Of a stretch of DNA of 13,628 nt, positions 1 to 5,643 are shown in pieces. Source of the stretch: VFMC01 sp050248155 (lineage in GTDB: Bacteria > Actinomycetota > Acidimicrobiia > Acidimicrobiales > Ilumatobacteraceae). Made by a program: the position numbers and the translations under genes. Under the pieces are notes generated by a model, which worked only from the letters and a program-made list of their open reading frames with translations, was not told the origin of the DNA and did no database searches. The stretch lies in the NCBI GenBank assembly GCA_050248155.1, contig JBFWSW010000093.1:1-13628 (forward strand). Direction: 5' to 3'. Position 1 is the stretch's first letter. Each line of letters opens with the position of its first letter.

Positions 1-248
1 AGCTCCGCAAGGTCACCAAGAACCGCGGGCACTTCCCCAACGACGCCGCCGTCGTCAAGCTGCTGTGGCTCGCGATCTGCAACATCGAAGACAAACGAGC
101 CCGAGAACGAGCCAAAGAACGCGGCCTCCCAGCAGCAAAGCGCAAAGCCTCCGGCCGGCTCGTCGAAGGCCAGATCACCACGAACTGGAAACAAGCCCTC
201 GAGCAACTCGTGCTCGCCTACCCCGACCGCCTCAACCCCTACCTCTAA
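1..248 (+). CDS. IS256-family transposase, C-terminal fragment (5' end outside window)
   Basis: The reading frame is open from the window edge (first full codon at 3) to TAA at 246-248, about 81 residues. It reads LRKVTKNRGHFPNDAAVVKL, then LLWLAICNIEDKR, and near the end a W-x2-AL-x2-L...YPDR segment. This is the usual C-terminus of IS256/mutator transposases, in which the NRGHFP(N/S)D...K.L.LA..NI string is highly conserved. The catalytic DDE residues lie upstream of the window. The enzyme would catalyse copy-out transposition of its own element. Codons are C-ending and AAA/GAA appear more than in chromosomal genes further right, which fits foreign origin. Whether the full gene is intact cannot be told. 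Confidence 0.85.
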   Translation, partial: LRKVTKNRGHFPNDAAVVKLLWLAICNIEDKRARERAKERGLPAAKRKASGRLVEGQITTNWKQALEQLVLAYPDRLNPYL

Positions 249-264
249 CCAACCCGACCCGGCC

Positions 265-290
265 GCTTACACACACAACTTGACACGCTC
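265..290 (+). repeat. Probable IS256-family terminal inverted repeat with an outward TTGACA
   Basis: The segment runs from the cttacacacaca string through ttgacacgctc, seventeen bases past the transposase stop. Its reverse complement starts GAGCGTGTCAAGTTGTGTGT, which resembles terminal repeats of actinobacterial IS256 elements. It contains a perfect -35 hexamer, TTGACA, at 280-285 pointing out of the element. The matching left repeat is outside the window. Confidence 0.6.
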
Positions 291-1449
291 GTTCGCGGAC
301 CAGCCGCACATGTGGCTTCCGGAACGACCGATGCGACGCCATCACTACCTCTACGGCCGCACCCGCTACCTCACCCACCCAGCCATCCTCGACCAGATCA
401 GCGAGCTGCACCGACAGTTCGCCGCCGACCAGGCCCGCCAGATCGGACTCCTCGACCCCAACGGCGCCGGCTCCTGGACCCACCCCGACCCGTCACGAGT
501 GATCCACGCCGACGGCAAAGTCATCACGCCGCTCTTCAAAGCCCAGCCCGGCGACCGGATCGTCAACAAGACCACCGGCGAAGTGCACTACCCAAGGGTC
601 GAACCCGACGCAGCCCTGCACATCGAAGGCACCGGAGAAGCCGCATGGGGCTGCAAATTCGTGATCATCGCCACCCGCGACACCCATGCCAACTCGCGCA
701 TCATCCTCGACGCCTCCTACGTCCCCACCACGGGAGGAGAAGCAGCACACGCCCTGCAACGCTTCACCGCGCTCGCCCCACTCGCCCCCGGCACCCAAGC
801 GGTCATCTACGACGGCGCGCTCCGCGGGGTGCACCACCAAGCCTTCCTACGCGATCTCGGCATCCTCACCATCAACCGCGTCACCGCACAGCTCGGAGTC
901 CGCAACAAGGGGAACAAGGCCAAACAACGGGTCGAGAAACACGTCTACGTCGAAACCAAGACCGTCCACACGACGCGCGGGCCACGAGACATTCCCGTGT
1001 TCGCCCGAGGTGGCCGGATCGGCATCCACGACATCGACGACACCGGCGACACCATCTTCGTTCCACTCGAGCGGGTCCGTACCCACCGCACCCAATCCAA
1101 GGCCGGCACCTACCGCTGGTACAACGACTACCGGCTCCCCGCCGCCTACGACCACGCCGAACTCACCATCCGACTGCACAACAACAGCGACGACACCACC
1201 CGCAAGTTCAACCGCACCGAAAACGTCCGACCCATCCCCCCGGGCGACCCCGACTTCGCCAAGCTCTACCCACGACGCAACGACGCCGAATCGATCAACC
1301 GCCACCTCGACGACACCCTCTGGCTCCGCCGCGCACACAGCATCGGCCACCGCCGCCAGACCCTCAACCTGCTCACCTACGCCCTCGGCGTCAACGCACT
1401 CGCACTCCACCTCCACACACAGCGACACGCCCCACCGTCAGCTGCCTGA
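280..1449 (+). CDS. DDE-transposase-like protein, probably 5'-truncated by the IS256 insertion
   Basis: The open frame runs to TGA at 1447-1449 (389 codons from TTG at 280). That TTG lies inside the IS terminal repeat, so the first residues are probably IS-derived and the original N-terminus is lost. In-frame ATGs at 310 and 331 are alternative starts. The protein looks like an RNase H-fold DDE transposase: an aspartate in IILDASYVP (D144), a second in AVIYDGALRG (D178), and a glutamate in RRNDAESINRHLDD (E337). A basic, leucine-rich C-terminal helix follows (RRQTLNLLTYALGVNALALH). The D/D/E assignment comes from spacing and local context, and I cannot name the IS family. It may be an IS remnant or a stationary transposase-derived gene. 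The + strand is strongly C-rich, like the upstream transposase and unlike genes after 1800. Confidence 0.6.
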   Translation: MTRSFADQPHMWLPERPMRRHHYLYGRTRYLTHPAILDQISELHRQFAADQARQIGLLDPNGAGSWTHPDPSRVIHADGKVITPLFKAQPGDRIVNKTTGEVHYPRVEPDAALHIEGTGEAAWGCKFVIIATRDTHANSRIILDASYVPTTGGEAAHALQRFTALAPLAPGTQAVIYDGALRGVHHQAFLRDLGILTINRVTAQLGVRNKGNKAKQRVEKHVYVETKTVHTTRGPRDIPVFARGGRIGIHDIDDTGDTIFVPLERVRTHRTQSKAGTYRWYNDYRLPAAYDHAELTIRLHNNSDDTTRKFNRTENVRPIPPGDPDFAKLYPRRNDAESINRHLDDTLWLRRAHSIGHRRQTLNLLTYALGVNALALHLHTQRHAPPSAA

Positions 1450-1619
1450 GCGCGCCAGCCAAGGTGGACGGCAACTCGATTGCACGCCCACGAACGACCT
1501 CCGCCGTCCAACCCGGGCATCGCACCTCCGCTGACGCCGCCGAGCACAGCCGGATACGCTCCTCCGAACGGACCCGCGAATCATCGGAGAGGTTTTCTTC
1601 CAGGTTTTCGACCGGTCCC

Positions 1620-1694
1620 GCCCCTTTAGCTCAATGGTAGAGCAGCGGACTTTTAATCCGTTGGTTCAGGGTTCGAGCCCCTGAGGGGGCACCA
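1620..1694 (+). tRNA. tRNA-Lys (anticodon TTT), CCA encoded
   Basis: A full cloverleaf can be drawn. Acceptor stem gcccctt (1620-1626) pairs with agggggc (1684-1690) with one G-U pair. The D arm is gctc/gagc. The anticodon arm is gcgga-cttttaa-tccgt, with TTT at the anticodon. The variable loop has five bases and the T arm is caggg-ttcgagc-ccctg. The discriminator is A1691 and CCA is encoded at 1692-1694. Total length is 75 nt. It reads lysine codons AAA/AAG. Confidence 0.97.
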
Positions 1695-1695
1695 G

Positions 1696-1710
1696 GCTCG
1701 TTCGACGAGC
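1696..1710 (+). terminator. Hairpin immediately 3' of tRNA-Lys (terminator-like or processing signal)
   Basis: gctcgt-tcg-acgagc forms a 6-bp perfect stem with a 3-nt loop, two bases after the encoded CCA. No T run follows, so it is not a classical intrinsic terminator. Short T-less hairpins after tRNA genes may end transcription or mark the 3' trailer for processing. Confidence 0.35.
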
Positions 1711-1718
1711 GATGACAG

Positions 1719-1767
1719 GAGTGGGGGCAGCGTGACGACCGTGGCGGTGGTGGGAGTGCCCCCACTC
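1719..1767. repeat. 11-bp perfect inverted repeat, 27-nt spacer
   Basis: gagtgggggca (1719-1729) is exactly complementary to tgcccccactc (1757-1767). The repeat lies between tRNA-Lys and the promoter of the zinc-finger gene. It could be an operator or a second hairpin ending tRNA transcription. Confidence 0.55.
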
Positions 1768-1789
1768 GCGCCGGCTCCGTTCGGCGAGA

Positions 1790-1795
1790 TACCTT
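1790..1795 (+). promoter_or_regulatory. -10 hexamer TACCTT for a leaderless unit at 1802
   Basis: TACCTT fits the actinobacterial TANNNT -10 pattern and ends exactly 6 nt before the GTG at 1802. Transcription would then start at or within a base of the start codon. There is no Shine-Dalgarno-like sequence before 1802 and no recognisable -35 at the usual spacing. Confidence 0.5.
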
Positions 1796-1801
1796 GGCGC
1801 C

Positions 1802-2002
1802 GTGCCGGAGCATCTGGAGCTCGTCGACTGCTCGTTCTGCGGACGGCCCAACCGTGAGGTGCACATGGTGGCCGGCCGCGAGGGCCTGCACATCTGCTCG
1901 GTGTGCGTCGAGAAGTGCGCGGCCATCCTCGACGACGACGCCGGCGTCCCCAGCCCCGAGGGCGGGTGGACCGGTCGGTGGCCGCTGAAGCACCAGCCGT
2001 GA
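1802..2002 (+). CDS. Small stand-alone ClpX-type C4 zinc-finger protein
   Basis: This 66-residue protein starts at GTG. It carries C10-x2-C13...C32-x2-C35 in the strings CSFCGRPNREVHMVAG and HICSVCVEKCAAIL. This is the layout of the N-terminal zinc-binding domain of ClpX (CSFCGK...CxxCVxLC), which dimerises and binds adaptors and substrates. No AAA+ domain follows: after the finger there is only a short acidic and Gly/Trp tail. It may bind partners, dimerise, or act as an adaptor, but no substrate can be named. The stop overlaps the next start as GTGA at 1999-2002, so the two genes are translationally coupled. The GTG start is backed by the -10 six bases upstream. Confidence 0.8.
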   Translation: MPEHLELVDCSFCGRPNREVHMVAGREGLHICSVCVEKCAAILDDDAGVPSPEGGWTGRWPLKHQP

Positions 2003-2742
2003 CGGAGCCACACCACGACCGTGGCATGCGGCTCGTCGAGTCGCTCGTTGCCGGCGCGGCCGGCGCGACGTTGGGCCGGCTGGTCGGAGGGCTGCTCGGC
2101 CGCGAGGAGGGTTGGATCGCTGCAGGGGTCGCCGGGGCGAACGGGCTGATCTCCGGCTGGCGACGCATCTACTCGTGGCGCACCTCGAAGGGTTGGGTCG
2201 CGTTCGTGCTCGACTCGACGTGGGCGATCTTCACGACGCTCGCCGGTCTGGTCGCGCACCTCGTGGCGACAGTCACCGGTGGCCGGTACGAGGCGTCGCT
2301 CAGCGCCCGCCAGGACCGCCACGTCTATCGCGGCGGGGCGCGGTTGAAGCGCCGGTTCGCGCTCACCCTCGGCAACGTCGTCTCGAACGCGGGTGACGTC
2401 GACGGGGCGCGTCGGCGACGGCTGGTCACCGACCACGAGGCGGTGCACGTGTGGCAGGCCCGCTGGCTCGGCCCGATCTACCCGGTCGTGTACGTCGGGT
2501 GGGCCGTCATCGGCGCGATCGTCGGCGCAGCGACCTGGCTCGTGCGGGGACGTCGTGAGCGGCTCGGCACGGTCGTCGAGACGTTCGCCTACTACTGCAA
2601 CCCGTGCGAGTGGTGGGCCTACAGCCGGGATGCGAACTGGCCACCGAAGGGCAAGGCAGCGGGGATGGGTTGGACGCGCCCGGCCACCCGGGCGTTCTCG
2701 GCCGTTGCGGTCGTGGTCGATCCGCACGGCGACGGCTCGTGA
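1999..2742 (+). CDS. Membrane protein with HEAVH (HExxH) motif, putative metallopeptidase-like
   Basis: The protein is 247 residues from a GTG that overlaps the preceding stop by 4 bp (GTGA). HEAVH at 146-150 sits in TDHEAVHVWQARWLGPIYPV, an HExxH zinc-binding signature followed by a Q/R-rich helix as in several membrane-linked uncharacterised families. A glutamate at 204 in NPCEWWAY is a plausible third zinc ligand. Hydrophobic stretches lie at about 15-52 (Gly/Ala-rich), 66-92 and 159-183, so it is probably an inner-membrane protein. I cannot assign it to a named peptidase family; proteolysis is inferred from the motif alone. Its coupling to a zinc-finger protein suggests a shared job. An upstream GTG/ATG-like start in the same frame would run deep into the previous gene and is not favoured. 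Confidence 0.7.
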   Translation: MTEPHHDRGMRLVESLVAGAAGATLGRLVGGLLGREEGWIAAGVAGANGLISGWRRIYSWRTSKGWVAFVLDSTWAIFTTLAGLVAHLVATVTGGRYEASLSARQDRHVYRGGARLKRRFALTLGNVVSNAGDVDGARRRRLVTDHEAVHVWQARWLGPIYPVVYVGWAVIGAIVGAATWLVRGRRERLGTVVETFAYYCNPCEWWAYSRDANWPPKGKAAGMGWTRPATRAFSAVAVVVDPHGDGS

Positions 2743-2767
2743 CCCAACTCGCGCTGCCTGGCAGACT
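2739..2767 (+). promoter_or_regulatory. Promoter GTGACC-N17-CAGACT for the hydratase-family gene
   Basis: A -35-like GTGACC (2739-2744, four of six matches to TTGACA) and a -10-like CAGACT (2762-2767) are separated by 17 bp. The -10 ends 6 nt before GTG at 2774, implying a leaderless transcript. The -35 overlaps the stop of the preceding gene. Confidence 0.45.
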
Positions 2768-2773
2768 GGTGCG

Positions 2774-3574
2774 GTGACGACCACCCTCAACGAGACGGGC
2801 ACCTACCAGTACGTCCTCGTCTCCACCGACGGACCGATCACCACCATCACGCTCGATCGGCCCGAGAAGCGCAACGCGCTCGCCGTCGACGTGATGATCG
2901 AGGTGACCGAGGCAGTGCGCGCCGTCGGAGCGAGCGACGCGCTGTGCATCGTGCTGGCGGCCAACGGTACGGTCTTCTCGGCCGGTCACAACTTCGGCGA
3001 CATGGCCGGGGCGACGCTGGTGCAGGCCCGGCGGCTGTTCGAGATCTGCACCGACATGATGGACGCGTTCCAGGCGGTGCCGCAGCCCGTCATCGCCAAG
3101 GTGCACGCGCTCGCCACTGCCGCGGGGTGTCAGCTGGTCGCGAGCTGCGACCTCGCCATCGCGGCCCAGTCGGCGTCGTTCGCCATCCCCGGCGGCAAGG
3201 GCGGGCTGTTCTGCCACACGCCGCTCGTCGCCGTGTCCCGCAACATCGGGCGCAAGCGAGCACTCGAGATGGCCTTCACCGGCGATCCGATCGATGCCGC
3301 CACAGCGGCTGACTGGGGTCTCATCAACCGGGCGGTACCGGACGACGAGCTCGACACCGCCGTCGCCGACCTGGCCCGGCGCGCCACACGCGGCAGCGTG
3401 CTCTCGAAGGCGCTGGGCAAACGTGGGTTCTACGCCCAGGTCGATCTCGACCAGGACAAGGCCTACGCATACGCAATCGAGCTCATGGCATCGGCAGCCA
3501 TGACTGCCGATGCGCAGGAGGCGTTCGCCGCGTTCCTCGAGAAGCGCCACGCGAACTTCACCGAGCGCCCCTGA
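2774..3574 (+). CDS. Enoyl-CoA hydratase/isomerase-family protein (ECHDC3-like), atypical active site
   Basis: A 266-residue protein with a crotonase fold throughout: TITLDRPEKRNAL at 24-36, oxyanion-hole segments SAGHNFGDM (69-77) and ATAAGCQL (114-121), then SFAIPGGKGGLFCHTP and a GLINRAVP segment at 182-189. The GGLFC(x)TP...R.I.RKRALEM...TG run resembles the ECHDC3-like branch of the superfamily. Crotonase normally uses two glutamates, one in GGCE and one in FGQPE. Here those positions are Q120 and G140, so classical hydration of enoyl-CoA is unlikely without another acid/base. The substrate is probably an acyl-CoA but unknown. The GTG start at 2774 is chosen because a -10 lies 6 nt upstream. 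The frame is open further upstream, but that part overlaps the preceding gene. Confidence 0.85.
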   Translation: MTTTLNETGTYQYVLVSTDGPITTITLDRPEKRNALAVDVMIEVTEAVRAVGASDALCIVLAANGTVFSAGHNFGDMAGATLVQARRLFEICTDMMDAFQAVPQPVIAKVHALATAAGCQLVASCDLAIAAQSASFAIPGGKGGLFCHTPLVAVSRNIGRKRALEMAFTGDPIDAATAADWGLINRAVPDDELDTAVADLARRATRGSVLSKALGKRGFYAQVDLDQDKAYAYAIELMASAAMTADAQEAFAAFLEKRHANFTERP

Positions 3575-3590
3575 GGATCGCCTTCGGGGG

Positions 3591-3619
3591 TTGCCCTCAA
3601 TACCCCCTCGGGGTATGAT
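3591..3619 (+). promoter_or_regulatory. csoR promoter TTGCCC-N17-TATGAT
   Basis: A -35 TTGCCC (3591-3596) and a near-consensus -10 TATGAT (3614-3619) are spaced exactly 17 bp. The -10 ends 6 nt before the csoR GTG, so the mRNA is predicted to be leaderless. The copper operator palindrome lies between the two boxes and covers the first half of the -10. Confidence 0.8.
3600..3616. promoter_or_regulatory. CsoR operator palindrome ATACCCC-CTC-GGGGTAT
   Basis: This is a perfect 7-3-7 inverted repeat of the TACCCC...GGGGTA type bound by CsoR-family repressors. It overlaps the -10 of the csoR promoter, so bound repressor would block RNA polymerase. Cu(I) binding to CsoR would release it, giving autoregulation of csoR and the downstream chaperone gene. 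Confidence 0.85.
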
Positions 3620-3625
3620 GGCGAC

Positions 3626-3913
3626 GTGACTCCCGGGTACCACGCCGACAAGCAGCAGATCGTCAACAAGCTCCGCCGCGTCGAGGGCCAGGTCCGTGGT
3701 CTGCAGCGGCTGATCGAGGAGGACACGTACTGCATCGACGTCCTCACCCAGCTCGCCGCAGTCAGCAAGGCCCTTCAGGGCATCGGGCTGAACCTGCTCG
3801 ACGAGCACCTCCAGCACTGCGTCGCCGGTGCCGCAGCAGACGGGGACGGCGAGCGAACCGGTGAGCTCGTCCACGAAGCGACTCGGGCGGTCGAGCGCCT
3901 GCTGAGGTCGTGA
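3626..3913 (+). CDS. csoR: Copper-sensing transcriptional repressor CsoR
   Basis: A 95-residue all-helical CsoR/DUF156 protein. The Cu(I) ligands C36, H61 and C65 fall at the same residue numbers as in Mycobacterium tuberculosis CsoR (DTYCIDVLTQ and NLLDEHLQHC), with second-shell Y35 present. The N-terminal RRVEGQVRGLQR segment is the family's DNA-facing helix signature. It should bind DNA as the apo-protein and let go when Cu(I) binds. A matching palindrome covers its own promoter. The gene leads a unit with the adjacent copper chaperone gene, whose possible GTG start overlaps the csoR stop by 4 bp. The GTG start is supported by the -10 six bases upstream and by matching ligand numbering. 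No copA-type ATPase follows within the window. Confidence 0.95.
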   Translation: MTPGYHADKQQIVNKLRRVEGQVRGLQRLIEEDTYCIDVLTQLAAVSKALQGIGLNLLDEHLQHCVAGAAADGDGERTGELVHEATRAVERLLRS

Positions 3914-3918
3914 CGATC

Positions 3919-4119
3919 ATGAGCACGCTCGAGCTCACGGTACCCGGCATGACTTGCAGCCATTGCGAGCATGCGATCAAGTCGGAGGTCGGCAAGCTCG
4001 ATGGCGTCACCGCCGTCGACGTCGACCTCACGACGAAGGAAGTCGTCGTGCACGGCTCTGCGCTCGACCGCGACGCAGTGATCGCGGCGATCGACGAAGC
4101 GGGATACGAGGTCGCCTGA
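3919..4119 (+). CDS. copZ: Heavy-metal-associated (HMA) copper chaperone CopZ
   Basis: A 66-residue ferredoxin-like HMA domain with the metal site GMTCSHC (C13 and C16) and the usual ...GVTAVDVDL...V.V.G..LD...V..AI..AGYEV pattern. It carries Cu(I) through the cytoplasm to an exporter or repressor. The ATG at 3919 is chosen: it gives the typical MSTLELTVPGMTC start and has GAGG at 3904-3907 upstream. An in-frame GTG at 3910 overlaps the csoR stop (GTGA) and would add three residues; it is a fair alternative. The gene is cotranscribed with csoR and so presumably copper-induced. The usual copA partner is not next to it. Confidence 0.92.
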   Translation: MSTLELTVPGMTCSHCEHAIKSEVGKLDGVTAVDVDLTTKEVVVHGSALDRDAVIAAIDEAGYEVA

Positions 4120-4205
4120 CCGCCACGGTCGGTCGGCGTGTGAAGACTCTCTCAACGTTCCCGGCCCCGAGATCAACGTCGGTGGGATCGCGCGAGAATG
4201 ACTCC

Positions 4206-4730
4206 ATGCCGTTCGAACCCATCTCGGTGCTGTTCGTCTGCATGGGCAACCACTGCCGTTCGCCGGCCGTCCTCGCCGTGGCGCGCAAGGTCGCAGCCGA
4301 CCAGGGACTCGATCGGATCGTCTTCGACGCAGCAGGCATCACCACCCACCACCGCGGCGAGCTCCCCCACCCCCTGAGCACTGCCGAAGGCGCTCGGCGC
4401 GGCTATTCGATCAACCACATCGGTCGGCCGATCCACCCGGACGACTTCGAACGCTTCGACCTCATCGTCGCGATGGAGACGTCGAACATCGACGACCTGC
4501 TCCGCCTGCGCGGCCTGAACGACCCGCGCACGGGTCACTACCGGCAGGTCGAACCGGAGCAGTTCCAGCTGCTCCGCCGGTGGGATCCGTACGCGATGCC
4601 AGGCGACGAGAACCTCGCGGACGCGTGGGGTAGGCCGGCGGCCGCTCACGCGGCGATGTTCGACGTGATCGAGCGCTGCGTGCCACCGATGATCGAGCAT
4701 CTCGATTGGTTGGTCAGCGAGACCGTCTGA
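4206..4730 (+). CDS. Low-molecular-weight protein tyrosine phosphatase family protein
   Basis: A 174-residue protein with the P-loop at the N-terminus, VLFVCMGNHCRSP: nucleophile C12 and R18 in a C-x5-R-S arrangement. A later D-P pair at 127-128 (RRWDPYAMPGDENLAD) supplies the general acid. DLIVAMETSN at 85-94 is the usual core strand. It would hydrolyse phosphotyrosine or related phosphate esters through a cysteinyl-phosphate. Arsenate reductases share this fold, but nothing here points to arsenate. It lies 86 bp after copZ with its own possible -10 (GAGAAT, 4194-4199) six bases before the ATG, so it may be a separate unit. The frame extends upstream, but there it overlaps copZ, and the motif start fits 4206. 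Confidence 0.88.
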   Translation: MPFEPISVLFVCMGNHCRSPAVLAVARKVAADQGLDRIVFDAAGITTHHRGELPHPLSTAEGARRGYSINHIGRPIHPDDFERFDLIVAMETSNIDDLLRLRGLNDPRTGHYRQVEPEQFQLLRRWDPYAMPGDENLADAWGRPAAAHAAMFDVIERCVPPMIEHLDWLVSETV

Positions 4731-4746
4731 TCGAGGCTCCGACCGA

Positions 4747-5487
4747 TCACACCGGTGCGAGGGCCACCGCCCGCAGCCGGTAGGTGAGGGCCTCACGCTT
4801 GTTGCGGATGGTGCGGTCGGTCACGTCGGTTGCGGCAGCGATCTCCTTCGTCGACTCGCCGCGGCCCAGGCGCCGCGCCAGCTCGAGGTCGGCCTCGTCG
4901 AGACCTGCGGCCTCGGCGTCGCACAGCAATGCAGCGAGCTCCTCTGTCGCGGTGAGCTCGTCCTCGGCGGCCGCCTGCAGCTCGAAGGTGTGCGAGGGCT
5001 GGGGCACGAACGTGGCGAGGCGGCGCGTCGCCCGTCGAAAGCTCTGGTAGTCGATCTCGCGCAGCATGCCGGCCGCGACGTAGGTCGAGCGGCGATCGAT
5101 CGGGTAGGTGCGGATGACCGTCCACGCCGACGCGATCACCTCGTCGAGCGCGTCGTGATGCGTCTCGTCGGTGCGACGCCGACGGCGTGCCAGCGAACTG
5201 ATGCCGGGAAGCAGGCGCTGGAGGACGACCCGGGCAGCCAGCTGATCGCTCGCCGCCACTCGGACGAGCTCGGCGAGGGTGTGGTCGGTCTCGGGTGTCA
5301 GCGCGACGCCGTAGCCGGTGGCGCGGAGCACCTCGTGGAGGGACGTCAGCGGTCGATCCGACGGCAGGGTGTCGAGTCTCCAGCGAGCCGCGTGCTGCAC
5401 CGCGCTGCGTGAGCAGGCGAGTCGATCCCAGTCGCGTTGCAGGCGGACGAGGATGTGACGGGGAGGACGGACCGGGGTCGATGGCAT
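4747..5487 (-). CDS. HTH transcriptional regulator with sigma-factor-like architecture
   Basis: The protein is 246 residues from ATG at 5487. The C-terminal 198-242 segment (LELARRLGRGESTKEIAAAT, then DVTDRTIRNKREALTYRLRA) is a clear helix-turn-helix of the sigma region 4/LuxR kind. The middle holds RVVLQRLLPGISSLARR (about 86-102) and AWTVIRTYPIDRRSTYVAAG (121-140), reminiscent of a region-2-like helical module seen in uncharacterised actinobacterial regulators. Its target is not known. It is divergent from the large FHA/FtsK-like gene across 156 bp with an 11-bp tandem repeat, so it may control that gene. The frame is open up to 5727 but the extension would overlap the divergent gene. GAGCGT lies six bases before the chosen ATG. 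Confidence 0.72.
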   Translation of the reverse strand: MPSTPVRPPRHILVRLQRDWDRLACSRSAVQHAARWRLDTLPSDRPLTSLHEVLRATGYGVALTPETDHTLAELVRVAASDQLAARVVLQRLLPGISSLARRRRRTDETHHDALDEVIASAWTVIRTYPIDRRSTYVAAGMLREIDYQSFRRATRRLATFVPQPSHTFELQAAAEDELTATEELAALLCDAEAAGLDEADLELARRLGRGESTKEIAAATDVTDRTIRNKREALTYRLRAVALAPV

Positions 5488-5552
5488 GCCGTCACGCTCG
5501 GGGTGGCCCCTCTCCGGCCTCCTCACCGGCCGTCTCACCGACGAGATGCACT

Positions 5553-5574
5553 TCGTCAAGTTCTCGTCAAGTTC
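5553..5574. repeat. Perfect 11-bp tandem direct repeat in a divergent promoter region
   Basis: TCGTCAAGTTC occurs twice head to tail (5553-5563 and 5564-5574) with no mismatch. The 11-bp period is one helical turn, as in direct-repeat operators of OmpR/PhoB-type regulators. On the minus strand each unit contains TTGACG, a -35-like hexamer. The repeat is about midway between the start codons of the divergent regulator (5487) and the FHA/ATPase gene (5644). Confidence 0.6.
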
Positions 5575-5643
5575 GCTCACTGGCAGGGTGTGAAGCCCTG
5601 CCTGCCTTCCGATCAGGCCGCATCGCTGTCCACCACTGGAGCC

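Larger units (their letters stand above)
1..290 (+). mobile_element. Right-hand end of an IS256-family (mutator) insertion sequence
   Basis: The block holds the 3' end of an IS256-type transposase gene (stop at 246-248), a 42-bp tail, and what looks like the terminal inverted repeat at about 265-290. The left end and left repeat lie outside the window, so neither the repeat pairing nor the 8-9 bp target duplication expected for this family can be checked here. The right boundary is placed at about 290 because the string resembles ends of actinobacterial IS256-type elements and coding sequence of another gene resumes right after it. The boundary could be off by a few bases. Confidence 0.75.

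Noticed and set aside
1590..1609. AGGTTTTC direct repeat just before the tRNA
   Set aside because: It is only eight bases, twice, at 12-bp spacing, and does not match a recognisable promoter or operator. It is the AT-rich patch expected before a tRNA gene.
312..1640. Alternative + frame through the DDE-like gene, running into the tRNA
   Set aside because: The product is Arg/Pro/His-rich and overlaps the tRNA-Lys gene. The frame from 280 has the D-D-E layout.
1657..1694. tRNA-Lys 3' end as an attachment site for an integrated element
   Set aside because: No second copy of the tRNA 3' end and no integrase gene are in the window. The mobile elements nearby are DDE transposons, which do not target tRNA genes in this way.
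2507..3874. Minus-strand open frame across the hydratase-family gene and csoR
   Set aside because: It covers two well-supported + strand genes and the csoR promoter, and it encodes no recognisable domain.
5437..5643. Upstream extension of the FHA/ATPase gene to 5437
   Set aside because: The extra 69 residues would overlap the divergent regulator's coding sequence and the 11-bp repeat, and they have no domain features. The FHA fold starts right after 5647.
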